DNA from: DATFMP01 sp035266845
GTDB taxonomy: Bacteria; SAR324; JACQKK01
Assembly: GCA_035266845.1 (NCBI GenBank)
Contig: DATFMP010000075.1
Coordinates: forward strand, 17,938 to 81,937
Length of the DNA: 64,000 nt
Direction of reading: 5' to 3'
Part shown: positions 9,030 through 19,695 of the stretch, one piece after another
How positions within the stretch are numbered: the first letter of the stretch is position 1
Layout of the letters: each line of letters opens with the position of its first letter
The notes under the pieces: generated by a model
Told to the model about the DNA's origin: nothing
The model's database searches: none
Seen by the model: the letters and a program-made list of their open reading frames with translations, nothing else
Translations under genes and position numbers: made by a program

Positions 9030-9085
9030 GCGCGGCGCTATCCTTTCCGCTTGACCCCTCCTGGACGGCTGCATAGGCTGCGCAC

Positions 9086-9757
9086 ATGACAACGCATGCC
9101 AAAGGACTGCTGGCGGTCTGGACGGACATCGAGCCGGCCGCGGAGGCAGAGTTCAACCAGTGGTACGACCGGGAGCACCTGCCCGAGCGCGCCGCGGTGC
9201 CGGGCTTCCTCAATGCCCGCCGCTACGGCGCCGTGCAGGCCGCGCCGCGCTACTTCGCCGCCTACGATACGGAGTCGCTGGCGGTGCTGGGGTCGCCCAC
9301 CTACGTGAAGGCGCTGGGCAACCAGACGGCGTGGAGCCAGCGCATGTTCACGAACTTCCGCAACAACACGCGCATGATCGCCGCACAGCCCACGGAGCGG
9401 GGCGTGGGCATCGGCGGGGCCATGCTCACCGTGCGCCTGGCGCCGGGTGTCGGGGGAGCGGCGGCGCTGGCGGAGGGCTTGGCGCGCGTGGTGGAGACCG
9501 CGGCGGAGCTGTCGGGCATCGTGCGGATCAGCGTGGCGCTGGGCGTGGTGGCCGGGCTGGATGCCGACCCCACCCAGCCGGCGCGGCTGGCCGCCGAGCG
9601 GCCGGATGCGGTGGCGCTGCTGGTGGAGGGCACGGACGTGCCGCCGCTGCAGGCGGCCGTGGCGAGTCCGCTGAGCGAGGCCGCTCTGCTGGCCGCGGGG
9701 GCGGAGCGCATCCTGCAGCACGGCTATTACCGCATGCTGTGCACGGTGGTGGCGTAG
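9086..9757 (+). CDS. EthD/Dabb-like dimeric alpha-beta barrel protein (DUF4286-like)
   Basis: The 223-residue protein starts MTTHAKGLLAVWTDIEP. It contains the ferredoxin-like barrel signature FNQWYDREHLPERAAVPGFLNARRY near residue 20-45, followed by YFAAYDTESLAVLGSPTYVKAL. A second, weaker barrel half may occupy residues 105-220 (MLTVRLAP, GIVRISVALGVV). Proteins of this group are common beside degradative genes, and related EthD proteins are needed for monooxygenase systems. The biochemical role is unproven. It is followed by a family A repeat and then the SDR gene on the same strand. Confidence 0.75.
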   Translation: MTTHAKGLLAVWTDIEPAAEAEFNQWYDREHLPERAAVPGFLNARRYGAVQAAPRYFAAYDTESLAVLGSPTYVKALGNQTAWSQRMFTNFRNNTRMIAAQPTERGVGIGGAMLTVRLAPGVGGAAALAEGLARVVETAAELSGIVRISVALGVVAGLDADPTQPARLAAERPDAVALLVEGTDVPPLQAAVASPLSEAALLAAGAERILQHGYYRMLCTVVA

Positions 9758-9786
9758 ACCCGATCCGAACCAGCGAACAGAGCAGC

Positions 9787-9925
9787 CGGGGGCCCTGCCC
9801 CCAACACCCCACCAGGGAGCGACGCTCCCTGGACCCTGACCACAGACGATTGCAGTGCGATGCGGGGGGTCGCCCCGCCTGTAACCCACTGGCGGGGCGC
9901 ACGGCGCCCGCATACGCCTCACACC
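9787..9925. repeat. GC-rich double-hairpin dispersed element (family A, diverged copy)
   Basis: The element has gggggccctgccccc, then ccagggagcgacgctccctgg, then a second part with ggggggtcgcccc and tggcggggcgcacggcgcccgca. It has the same order as the copy at 3617 but the linkers differ. It fills the gap between the EthD-like gene and the SDR gene. Confidence 0.65.
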
Positions 9926-9940
9926 ACAGCGGGGAGACGC

Positions 9941-10717
9941 ATGGACCTGGAGCTGAAGGGGAAGACGGCGCTGGTCACCGGCGCATCCAAGGGCATCGGG
10001 CTGGGCGTGGCGGAGTCCCTGGCCACCGAGGGCGCGCACCTGCACCTGGCTGCCCGCACGGAGGCGGCCCTGGCCGAGGCCAAGCGCCGCCTGGAGGCCC
10101 AACATGGCATATCGGTGAAGATCCATCCCGTGGACCTCAGCCAGAGCAGCGCGGCCAAGGAACTGGCGGCGGTCTGCGCCGACGTGGACATCCTCGTGAA
10201 CAACGCGGGGGCGATTCCCGGTGGGGACATCGAGGCCATCAACGAAGAGATCTGGCGCGAAGCCTGGGAGCTCAAGGTGTTCGGGTACGTGAACCTGACG
10301 CGCGAGTTCCTGCGCCGCATGAAGGCCCGCGGCAGCGGCGTGATCCTCAACGTCATCGGCGTCGCGGGCGAGCGCCCGGACGCGGGCTACATCGCCGGCT
10401 CGGCCGGCAACGCCTCGCTGATCGCCTTCACGCGCGCCCTGGGCTCGCGCAGCATGGACGACGGCGTGCGCGTGCTGGCGGTGAACCCCGGTTCCACCGG
10501 CACCGACCGCATTGTGCAGCTCTTCAAGACGCGCGCGCAGGCGCAGTATGGGGACGAAAGCCGCTGGGAGGAGTACCTGCAAAAGCAGCCGGCGGGCCGC
10601 ACCGCCACCGTGCGCGAAGTGGCCGATACGGTGGCCTACCTCGTCTCGCCGCGCGCCTCATACATCTCCGGCACCGTCGTTACCGTGGATGGCGGACTCG
10701 CCGGCCGCGCGGGCTGA
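9941..10717 (+). CDS. Short-chain dehydrogenase/reductase with altered catalytic residues
   Basis: The 258-residue protein has a clear Rossmann cofactor site TGASKGIG (residues 14-21), the NNAG motif (~88) and a C-terminal SGTVVTVDGG. The classic catalytic Asn-Ser-Tyr-Lys set is incomplete. Tyr is present in YIAGSAGN, but the Lys position of YxxxK is Ser, the Ser position falls in NVIGVAG, and the Asn position is Lys in ELKVFG. I recall a divergent SDR group with this YxxG-x-x-GNA pattern near acyl-CoA catabolic genes. Cofactor binding looks intact, while oxidoreductase activity is uncertain. The start ATG follows GGGGAG. Confidence 0.85.
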   Translation: MDLELKGKTALVTGASKGIGLGVAESLATEGAHLHLAARTEAALAEAKRRLEAQHGISVKIHPVDLSQSSAAKELAAVCADVDILVNNAGAIPGGDIEAINEEIWREAWELKVFGYVNLTREFLRRMKARGSGVILNVIGVAGERPDAGYIAGSAGNASLIAFTRALGSRSMDDGVRVLAVNPGSTGTDRIVQLFKTRAQAQYGDESRWEEYLQKQPAGRTATVREVADTVAYLVSPRASYISGTVVTVDGGLAGRAG

Positions 10718-10828
10718 CGGCCACCGTCCGGCTTCCCGCAACATCCGACGTGGGGACCGTGGGCTCCCTTTTTCCCGGGTGCATCAGGCCTTGCGGCCGC
10801 GGGGCCAGGTTCTGTCTGGGAACGGGTT

Positions 10829-10851
10829 TTCAAGCGGCTGGGCCGCTTGAA
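10829..10851. terminator. Perfect 10-bp hairpin downstream of the SDR gene
   Basis: TTCAAGCGGC and GCCGCTTGAA flank a 3-base loop. It lies ~110 bp after the SDR stop and just before a family A repeat. Four T residues precede it on the plus strand, so it would be followed by AAAA rather than a U-run on the minus strand. It could serve as a terminator or RNA-stability hairpin for convergent transcripts. Confidence 0.5.
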
Positions 10852-10869
10852 GTGCACAAGAATTCCGAT

Positions 10870-11021
10870 GCGGAGGCCGAAGGCCCCCGCGCCCCCAAAT
10901 ACAGACTCTGACCAAGGACGACGCGGTCTCGCCCACAAATGGGATCCAGGGAGCCCCGCTCCATGGTGGGGGTATGGGGGCAAAGCCCCCATGGCCGAAG
11001 TGCTTTTCCAAACACAGCCTA
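10870..11021 (-). repeat. Stop-anchored dispersed repeat (family A), inverted partner of 19492-19646
   Basis: On the minus strand this begins TAGGCTGTGTTTGGAAAAGC. It continues through gggggctttgccccc, a gagcggggctccctgg hairpin, a conserved linker (gggcgagaccgcgtcgtcc) and a terminal gcgcgggggcc. It matches 19492-19646 nearly base for base but in the opposite orientation, 8.5 kb away. The first three bases are the TAG stop codon of the nnrS-like gene, so the repeat and the gene end overlap exactly. Confidence 0.85.
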
Positions 11022-12263
11022 CCCCGGACGGCCGTCCACGCGGGGACGCATCAGCACGGGGCCCACGCGCCAGAACCACACCCCGAACGCGAGCACCCAG
11101 CCCACGCCCGACCAGTAGCCCTGCACGGCCAGGGTCGGCAGCCAGTGCCCCAGCAGGTCCGGCAGCACCCGCGCCACGGGGACGATCTGGTAGCCCCAGA
11201 ACAGTCCCGCCAGCAGGCGATCCGTGGCCAGCCCCCCGCCGGAATGGCCCAGGCTCACGCGCGTGCTGATGCCCAGCAGCAGGCCGCCGAAGCCGCCCAC
11301 CGCCAGGGCATGCAGGGCGGCGTTGTGGAACAGCCCCGGCGGGGCGCCCAGCAGCACGGCCAGGCTCTCCCCCGTGCCCAGGGCGAAGGACAGCACGAAC
11401 CAGCCCAGCGCCAGGTAGAGGATCAGCAGCAGCGGCGGCATATGCGCCCGCCAGAAGCGCCAGCCGGCCAGTTCCCGCCCCAAGGTCAGCAGCAGCAGAC
11501 CGTCCGCCATCCACGTCCAGCCGACCAGTCCGGCATAGCCCAGCGCTGCGCGGGCGAGCAGGGCCAGGGCGAACAGCGGCAGCGCCGTGCGCGAGCGGCG
11601 CACCTCATAACCCGGCGTCACCGTGCTCGTGAAGAAGGGCACCATGCGGTAGACGACCGTCAGCACCACCAGCAGCAGGAAGGGGTACAGGCCCACCCAG
11701 CGCGCGGCACGATAGGCCCAGGTGGCGTTGGCGGCCAGCGAGACGGCCATCAGTGCCACACCCGCGGTGCCCGCCAGCACCCCGGCGGTGATGTACACCT
11801 GTTGCGTGCGGTCGCTCTGGGTGCGCCGCAGCACGCCCACGCAGGCCGACAGCACGAGGCCGTAGGCCACCAGCACCGCGAGCACGCCCGCCAGCGCCAG
11901 CCCGCGGCCCAGGAACAGCCCCAGCCAGAAGCCGTGGGTGCCGGCCATCAGCGCCAGCCACGCGGGCACGTACAGCCGGCGCGGCACGGGCTCCGTGTTC
12001 AGCCAGCGCGGAAAGGTGGTGAGCAGGAAGCCGAAGATGTAGAAGCCCAGCACGCCGTAGATCATCATGAAGGCGTGGGCTTGGGGAAAGGCCACCGTCC
12101 ACACGATGGGCGGCAGGGCGCCGGTATAGAGCGCGGCCTGCTGCAGCGTCCACAGCCCCACGGCCACCACGGCATAGAGGCCGCCGCCCCACAGGAACAG
12201 GCGGTGCGGGGCCGCGGAGAAGCTCTGCCAGGTGATGCGGCGGGTGGGTGCGGCTTCAGTCAT
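11019..12263 (-). CDS. nnrS: NnrS-family haem/copper membrane protein
   Basis: The 414-residue polytopic membrane protein has about twelve hydrophobic helices. NnrS hallmarks include APHRLFLWGGGLYAV near residue 20, FPQAHAFMMIYGVLGFYIFGFLLTTFPRWL near residue 60, and HNAALHALAVGGFGGLLLGISTRVSLGHSG near 310, with conserved His residues. NnrS proteins bind haem and copper and protect against nitrosative stress; they are often controlled by NO-responsive regulators. No denitrification genes are in the window. The start is the ATG at 12263 before TEAAPTRRITW; no strong ribosome site is seen. Its stop codon is part of the inverted repeat at 10870-11021. Confidence 0.9.
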   Translation of the reverse strand: MTEAAPTRRITWQSFSAAPHRLFLWGGGLYAVVAVGLWTLQQAALYTGALPPIVWTVAFPQAHAFMMIYGVLGFYIFGFLLTTFPRWLNTEPVPRRLYVPAWLALMAGTHGFWLGLFLGRGLALAGVLAVLVAYGLVLSACVGVLRRTQSDRTQQVYITAGVLAGTAGVALMAVSLAANATWAYRAARWVGLYPFLLLVVLTVVYRMVPFFTSTVTPGYEVRRSRTALPLFALALLARAALGYAGLVGWTWMADGLLLLTLGRELAGWRFWRAHMPPLLLILYLALGWFVLSFALGTGESLAVLLGAPPGLFHNAALHALAVGGFGGLLLGISTRVSLGHSGGGLATDRLLAGLFWGYQIVPVARVLPDLLGHWLPTLAVQGYWSGVGWVLAFGVWFWRVGPVLMRPRVDGRPG

Positions 12264-12405
12264 GTGGTCACAGCGGGATAGCGGGTGCACAGTGCGCAGC
12301 CGAGGGAGCGGTGCGATGTCCCAGGCGGGGCCCGGCGCATCCGCGCGGGCCTTCCCCCCGAATGCCCCGCGGCGCCGCGCGTGTCAACCCGCCCGGTGGA
12401 CGTAC

Positions 12406-12641
12406 GCGCGGGCGGGGACGCCCGCGCCACCGGTCCGCTGCTCGGCTGCACCGTGCTGAAAGCGTCCAGGGGCGTGAGCCTTGTGGTCCAAGCGCCCGGC
12501 GCTTCCACGTGCCCAGGTGGGGCGGGCCTCCCGGCCCGCCCGGCCAGCGCCGGGTCGTATACCGCGCGGGCGGGGACGCCCGCGCCACTGCACCATCGGC
12601 TGGCTGCGTGCGTACTGCGTGGGCGGGGACGACCGTGCAAC
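12406..12641. repeat. Three spaced copies of a ~25-bp GC-rich direct repeat
   Basis: The 421-bp gap between nnrS and the dpp operon contains a 25-bp unit, gcgcgggcgggg followed by acgcccgcgccac, at 12406-12430 and again exactly at 12564-12588. A degenerate third copy lies at 12617-12641. Each is preceded by a cgta sequence. The unit itself is a near-palindrome (gcgcgggcg/cgcccgcgc). A further palindrome ggcgggcctcccggcccgcc lies between the first two. No gene is seen here. There is no evidence for a CRISPR array because the spacing is irregular and there are only three units. Confidence 0.75.
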
Positions 12642-12684
12642 CGTTTCACGGCTCGATTGGGGACGCCGACAACGTGCAGGGCCG

Positions 12685-14801
<2,117 letters not shown>

Positions 14802-14955
14802 GGGCACGATATCCCATCAAGTGTTGTCGGTCCGCGCGGGTCGCGGCCCGCACGCGGCACAAGCCGCCCCCCACCATAGCGGAGCCGCGGCCCTCAGCCT
14901 AGGTACATCCGCAGGCTGGCGCAAGCCAAATGCGCTCGTCCCGCGCCCCCATGCT

Positions 14956-15843
14956 TCAGATGCGCAGACGCGGATCGAGGATGTCGCGCAAGGCATCGCC
15001 CAGCAGGTTCGTCGCGAACACCACGAAGCTGATCGCGAGCCCCGGGAAGATCACCAGCCACGGGGCCTTCTGTGCATACTCCGCCGCCGATTCGCTCAGC
15101 ATGCGCCCCCAGGAGGGGTAGGGCTCCGGGATGCCGAGCCCCAGGAACGACAGGGCCGCCTCGGTGAGGATGGCGCTGCCGAGCTGCGCGGTGGTTAGCA
15201 CGATGAACGGGGCCAGCGTGTTGGGCATCACGTGCAGGAACGCGATGCGCATCTCGCCCATGCCCATGGCCCGCGCGGCCTCCACAAACGGCAGCTCGCG
15301 GATGGCCAGCGTGCTGGAGCGGATCACCCGCGCGGCACGTGGGATGAGCGGGATCGAGATGGCCAGGATCACATTCTCCACCGACGGGCCCAGCACCGCG
15401 GACATCACCAGCGCCATCACCAGCAGGGGCAAGCCCTGCATGATGTCCATCAGGCGCTGTGCGACCAGATCCCACCACCCCATCAGGTAGCCGGAGAGCA
15501 GGCCGATCACCAGCCCGATGGTGCCCCCGATGGCCGTGGAGGAAAGCCCCACTGCCAGGGATACGCGCGAGCCGTGCACGATGCGGCTGTACATGTCGCG
15601 CCCGAGGAAGTCCGTGCCCATCAGGTGGGCCCAGCCGGGGGCCACCAGGGTTTCGTTCGCGTGCGTGGTGTAGGGATCCTGCGTGGCCACGAAGCTGGCG
15701 AAGATGGCGCAGAACACCAGCAGGATCAGCACCACGGCGCCGAACGCCCCCAGCGGCTGGTGGCGGAAGAAGTCCCAGACGGCCCGCAGCTTGCCGCCGC
15801 GTGCGGTCGACTCTTCCATTTCCTCGACAAAGGCGTTTTCCAT
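14956..15843 (-). CDS. dppC: Peptide ABC transporter permease (DppC type)
   Basis: The 295-residue inner-membrane permease has an N-terminal cytoplasmic segment, one helix (GAFGAVVLILLVFCAIFASFVA), the periplasmic HLMGTDFLGRDMYSRIVHGSRVSL motif typical of DppC/OppC, four to five further helices, and the EAA loop EAARAMGMGEMRIAFLHVMPN that contacts the ATPases. The ATG at 15843 has AGGGAG eight bases upstream, favouring it over a GTG three codons earlier. It lies 49 bp after dppB. Confidence 0.93.
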   Translation of the reverse strand: MENAFVEEMEESTARGGKLRAVWDFFRHQPLGAFGAVVLILLVFCAIFASFVATQDPYTTHANETLVAPGWAHLMGTDFLGRDMYSRIVHGSRVSLAVGLSSTAIGGTIGLVIGLLSGYLMGWWDLVAQRLMDIMQGLPLLVMALVMSAVLGPSVENVILAISIPLIPRAARVIRSSTLAIRELPFVEAARAMGMGEMRIAFLHVMPNTLAPFIVLTTAQLGSAILTEAALSFLGLGIPEPYPSWGRMLSESAAEYAQKAPWLVIFPGLAISFVVFATNLLGDALRDILDPRLRI

Positions 15844-15892
15844 CGGTGTCACTCCCTGCGGGCCAGGACGGCCGCGTGGCGCCGTCGGCGGC

Positions 15893-16834
15893 CTAGTACT
15901 GGATGCGTGGATCGAGCGCGACGTAGAGCAGATCCACCAGGAAGTTCGCGGCGACCACCACCACGGCGATCAGCATCACCAGGTTCTGCACGATCGGGTA
16001 GTCGCGCCAGAGAATCGCCTGCACGAGAAAGCGCGCCACGCCCGGGATGTTGAACACGGTCTCCGTGATCACCAGCCCGCCGATGAGGAACGCGAACTCG
16101 ATGCCGATCACGGTGATGACGGGCAGCATCGCGTTCTTCAAGGCATGGTGGAAGTTCACCACGCGCTCGGTCTGGCCTTTGGCCCGCGCCGTGCGGATAT
16201 AGTCCTGCCGCATCACCTCCAGCATGGACGAACGCGTGAGCCGCATGATCAACGCGGAGCTGCGGAAGCCCACCGCCAACGCGGGGATGCCGAACAGCCG
16301 CAGGTGATCCACCCAGGTCTGCGGTGCCATCACGTAGATCGGCGACAGGCCCAGGTAGGAGATCATGCCCAGGATGATCAACAACCCCAGCCAGAACGAG
16401 GGCATGGATAAGCCGCTCAGGCTGATTACGCGCAAGACATAGTCCAGCGTCGTATCCTGCTTGACCGCGCTGATGACCCCCGTGGGCACCCCCAGCAGAA
16501 TGGCGATCGAAATGGCCATCACGGCCAGTTCCACCGTGATGGGGACACGCGGGCGGATCACTTGGATGGCAGGCACCTCCAGCCGGAACGACTTGCCCAG
16601 GTCCCCTTGCATCAGGCCGCCCATCCAGTGGGCGTACTGCACCACGTAGGGCTGGTCCAGCCCCAGTTCCGCCTCGATGATCTTCTTGTCCGACGGGTTC
16701 ACGTAGCCCGCGGAATCGAACAGGATGTCCACGATGTTGCCCGGGGCCATGCGCAGCAGCATGAAGATCAGCACCGACATGCCGAACAGCGTCACCAGCA
16801 TCATCAGTGAGCGATGGATCAGATAGGTCTTCAC
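15893..16834 (-). CDS. dppB: Peptide ABC transporter permease (DppB type), GTG start
   Basis: The 313-residue permease begins KTYLIHRSLMMLVTLFGMSVLIFMLLRMAPG, the standard DppB/OppB first helix and loop. It carries the EAA-like segment YIRTARAKGQTERVVNFHHALKNAMLPV and ends with a hydrophobic run followed by YVALDPRIQY. The start is a GTG at 16834 with AGGGGA six bases upstream; no ATG fits the family start. It lies between the binding protein gene and dppC. Confidence 0.93.
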   Translation of the reverse strand: MKTYLIHRSLMMLVTLFGMSVLIFMLLRMAPGNIVDILFDSAGYVNPSDKKIIEAELGLDQPYVVQYAHWMGGLMQGDLGKSFRLEVPAIQVIRPRVPITVELAVMAISIAILLGVPTGVISAVKQDTTLDYVLRVISLSGLSMPSFWLGLLIILGMISYLGLSPIYVMAPQTWVDHLRLFGIPALAVGFRSSALIMRLTRSSMLEVMRQDYIRTARAKGQTERVVNFHHALKNAMLPVITVIGIEFAFLIGGLVITETVFNIPGVARFLVQAILWRDYPIVQNLVMLIAVVVVAANFLVDLLYVALDPRIQY

Positions 16835-16922
16835 CGCGGCTCCCCTCTCGTGCGCGAATCCTGCGGGCGGCCCCTCGGCCCCCGTACCGGGATGCGGCCA
16901 CAGCGGCCACCAGAAACGAATC

Positions 16923-17006
16923 AGGGATTGCGACGAGCGGACGACGCCCCCCGCAATCCCTCCCAGACGATGCCTCCGGGGCCGCGGCTGCACGGACCCC
17001 GGAGGC
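16923..17006. promoter_or_regulatory. Two strong intercistronic hairpins between dppA and dppB
   Basis: The gap between the binding-protein gene and the permease genes has two perfect 10-bp stems in series. The first is GCCTCCGGGG/CCCCGGAGGC at 16972-16981 and 16997-17006 (15-base loop). The second is AGGGATTGCG/CGCAATCCCT at 16923-16932 and 16952-16961 (19-base loop). Neither is followed by a U-run. In transporter operons such structures usually keep the binding-protein mRNA stable and reduce read-through to the permease genes, giving excess binding protein. That role here is inference. Confidence 0.75.
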
Positions 17007-17023
17007 CATTCATGGCTGCCGGT

Positions 17024-18616
17024 CTACTTGTCCAGCCACACGTCCGTCAGGCGCCAGTTGTTGTACACGCTGTTGTGCGGCACATAGCCCTTGACGTACG
17101 GCCAGTGGGCAAACCAGTCCAGCCGGTGGTCCAGGATCGGCCGGGCCACATCCTCTTGCAGCTTGACGTCGATCTGGTGCACCAGCTTGAGCCGCTGCTT
17201 GAGATTGGTCATCCTGGATTCCTTCTCGAACAGCTTCATCATGTCCTGATTGCAGTAGTCCGAGTAGTTCCGCTGCGAACCGCAGGCATAGTTCTCGTAG
17301 AAGTTCGCATCCGGATCATCCGGGCCCACGCCGGTCAGGTTGACCGCCAGGGTAAAGTCCTTGCGGGCGATCTTGGCGTGCCAGTTGCCCGTTTCCACCT
17401 GCTCCAGCGTGCCATCGATGCCGACGCGCTTGAGCTGATCCAGCACCCAGGTGGCCACGTCCACGTAGATGGAGATGGCGCGGGTAGACACGGTGACCTT
17501 GAGTGGATTCTGCTCCGTGTACCCCAGCGAGGCCAGCATCTTGCGGGCCTTGGCGCGGTTCTTCTCCGCATTGCCGTAGCCGGGTAGCTTCTGTGTTTCC
17601 TTCGCGGAGAGCCCCCAGTAACCGTAGGGCTGGGGCTGGTTGGCGCCGCCCTCCACGGCCAAGCCCTGGTGCACGGTCTTGATCATCGCGGGCCGGTCCA
17701 GGGCCAGGTTCACCGCCTGACGCACCTTCACGTTGTCGAAGGGCTTGGCGTGTGAGTTGACGAGGATGTTGTCCGAGACCTGGGTGCCCACCTTGGTGAA
17801 CACCATCTGCGGCACGGCCTTCTTCAGCGTCTCGTAGATGGTCTGCGTGGTCTCGCCCGGGAAGGCCATATCCACTTGGCCCGCCTGCAACGCAGCCGTG
17901 CGCGAGGGCCGGCTGCGGATGATGATCCATGTCACGCCGTCCAGGTAGGGCCGGCCCTTCATGAAGTAGTGAGGATTCTTCACGAACTCCAGCGACTGGT
18001 CACGCAGATACTGCTTGAGCATGAAGGGCCCCGTGCCCACCTCCGTCGTGCGCAGGGCATCGGGCGCGATGTGCGCCGGGTACACGGGCGAATATCCGCT
18101 GGCCAGCATGGACAGCAGCGAGCGCTGCGGCCGCTTCAGGTGGAACGTGACCTCGTAGTCCCCGTTCGTCGTGATGTCCGTGACGTTGAAGTACCACAGC
18201 TTGCGGGGATTGAGCTTCATGGTCTTGGTGGAAGCCCCCCGGATGACATCGAAGGTGTCCTTCACATCCGCGGACGTGAACGGCTTGCCGTCGTGCCACT
18301 GCACACCCTTGTGCAGCTTGAAGGTCAGGCTTTTGCCGTCCTTGCTCCAGTGCCAGCTGCTGGCCAAGTCTCCGATGATCGTGTTCGGCCCGTCCAGCGG
18401 CTTCATCGGATTGTACTGCACGAGGTTGTCGTAGGCCTCCATCATGGGTGCCACGGTGGAGACGGTGGCTTCCTGGTGGATGGAGAGGCTGGGCGGATTC
18501 CCGCGGTGAACGATGCGCAGCACGCCACCGTGCTTCGCGGCGTACACGTTCGAGGCCCCGGACAGGGCGAGTACCAAGCCGCAAGCGGCTACAAATGCAA
18601 TGCTTCTCAGCTTCAC
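17024..18616 (-). CDS. dppA: Extracellular solute-binding protein family 5 (DppA type), GTG start
   Basis: The 530-residue periplasmic binding protein has a signal peptide (MKLRSIAFVAACGLVLALSG, cleavage likely near VYA-AKH). Mature-region family 5 features are GGVLRIVHRGNPPSLS, LHKGVQWHDGKPFTSADVKDTFDVI near 110, and VRQAVNLALDRPAMIK near 320. The start is GTG at 18616, with AGGAGG five bases upstream. It is the first gene of the dppABCDF unit. The ligand is not predictable; family members bind peptides, opines, nickel or glutathione. Confidence 0.93.
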   Translation of the reverse strand: MKLRSIAFVAACGLVLALSGASNVYAAKHGGVLRIVHRGNPPSLSIHQEATVSTVAPMMEAYDNLVQYNPMKPLDGPNTIIGDLASSWHWSKDGKSLTFKLHKGVQWHDGKPFTSADVKDTFDVIRGASTKTMKLNPRKLWYFNVTDITTNGDYEVTFHLKRPQRSLLSMLASGYSPVYPAHIAPDALRTTEVGTGPFMLKQYLRDQSLEFVKNPHYFMKGRPYLDGVTWIIIRSRPSRTAALQAGQVDMAFPGETTQTIYETLKKAVPQMVFTKVGTQVSDNILVNSHAKPFDNVKVRQAVNLALDRPAMIKTVHQGLAVEGGANQPQPYGYWGLSAKETQKLPGYGNAEKNRAKARKMLASLGYTEQNPLKVTVSTRAISIYVDVATWVLDQLKRVGIDGTLEQVETGNWHAKIARKDFTLAVNLTGVGPDDPDANFYENYACGSQRNYSDYCNQDMMKLFEKESRMTNLKQRLKLVHQIDVKLQEDVARPILDHRLDWFAHWPYVKGYVPHNSVYNNWRLTDVWLDK

Positions 18617-19089
18617 TTCCCCCTCCTCCTGCCGGAAGACGGCAAGAATGCTGGTTGGCAACGGACGGCTCGCGCAGCAGGGCTACCTGCCCGCAAACAT
18701 CCCATCAGGATCTGACTGACAAAAAAGGAACCGACTCCCCTTTCCCCTACCCCAAAAGCCCCTCTTGCATACCCAAATTCTCCCGCGAGCGCAAACGCGC
18801 CGCGATAGCGGCCGGCCAGGCCCGCATCCATGCCGCGTTCGGCCGGATGGCCCCCGCCAGGGCGCATTCCCTGCGGGTGCGCCGCAGCCGGCCCCGGGCC
18901 CGCGTGCGTACCGCCCGGGGCGGCGCGTTAGGGCACCCTGCCGGCCGCGCGGGGCCGGGCGAAGGCGCTCAGGCTGCCCCTCGGCCGGTGGCCATGCTAG
19001 GCTGGAGCCTGACGCGGGCGCACGGCGTCAGACACCGGCCGGATCCACGGCGGGTGGCCGCACGCAGCACAACCCCACACGCGGAGCAA
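18617..19089. other. Divergent intergenic region between dppA and the 134-residue helical protein gene
   Basis: These 470 bases must hold the dppA promoter (minus strand) and that of the plus-strand helical gene. The part near 18718-18790 is noticeably less GC-rich (an A6 run, aaattctcc), as expected for a promoter, but I cannot fix -35/-10 boxes with confidence. The part 18880-19020 is rich in gccgg/ccggc palindromes. No gene is seen. Confidence 0.5.
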
Positions 19090-19494
19090 ATGGCCCAGCG
19101 CATGGCGGATCAACAGGAACTTTCCGAGAAAATGGCGGCCTTCGTGGGCACGCACCGGCGCATCGTGGAGGACTTCGGGCGCAGCTTGGCCAACGCGCGG
19201 CAGTTCCTGCGGCTCGCCGACCGCTCCATGGAGCGCGAGCCGGAGGAGACCGTGACCATGCTGGAGCAGATCCGCGAAATCGACCTGCTCGGTCACCTCA
19301 GCACGCAGATCGAGGAATACCGCAGCATCGCCGGATTCTTCCTGCCCGGCGAAGGCGCTGCCCCCGAGCACGACAACCCCCTGCTGGTACAGGTGGCCGA
19401 ACTTCAGCAGCAGTACGAGGCCTTGCTGGAAGAGGCCGAGGGCCAGATGGAAGCCATCGAGAAGCTGCTCGGCACCCTGCAGACCCGGCACTAG
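19090..19494 (+). CDS. Hypothetical all-helical cytoplasmic protein
   Basis: This 134-residue protein is strongly amphipathic and Glu/Gln-rich: IVEDFGRSLANARQFLRLADRSMEREPEETVTMLEQIREIDLLGHLSTQIEEY, then a short Gly/Pro break (FLPGEGAAPEHDN) and a second helix PLLVQVAELQQQYEALLEEAEGQMEAIEKLLGTL. It has the size and helical hairpin look of flagellar chaperones or FlgN/FliT-like proteins, but no signature is certain. Its start may be at 19090 or at the ATG at 19102. The TAG stop is the first triplet of the repeat at 19492. It borders the flagellar region but is on the opposite strand. Confidence 0.65.
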   Translation: MAQRMADQQELSEKMAAFVGTHRRIVEDFGRSLANARQFLRLADRSMEREPEETVTMLEQIREIDLLGHLSTQIEEYRSIAGFFLPGEGAAPEHDNPLLVQVAELQQQYEALLEEAEGQMEAIEKLLGTLQTRH

Positions 19495-19646
19495 GCTGTG
19501 TTTAGAAAAGCACTTCGGCCATGGGGGCTTTGCCCCCATACCCCCACCAGGGAGCGGGGCTCCCTGGGCCCTATTTGTGGGCGAGACCGCGTCGTCCTTG
19601 GTCAAAGTCTGTATTTGGGGGCGCGGGGGCCATTGGCCCCCACACG
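19492..19646 (+). repeat. Stop-anchored dispersed repeat (family A), inverted partner of 10870-11021
   Basis: It begins TAGGCTGTGTTTAGAAAAGC. It then contains gggggctttgccccc, a ccagggagcggggctccctgg hairpin, the linker gggcgagaccgcgtcgtcc and a closing gcgcgggggccattggcccc palindrome. The near-identical inverted copy is at 10870-11021. The TAG is the stop codon of the upstream gene, as it is for nnrS at the other copy. Confidence 0.85.
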
Positions 19647-19695
19647 GCCGTTCCCGCGGGGTCCGGCTGTTGAACGCCGGGTACCCGGCAGGCGC

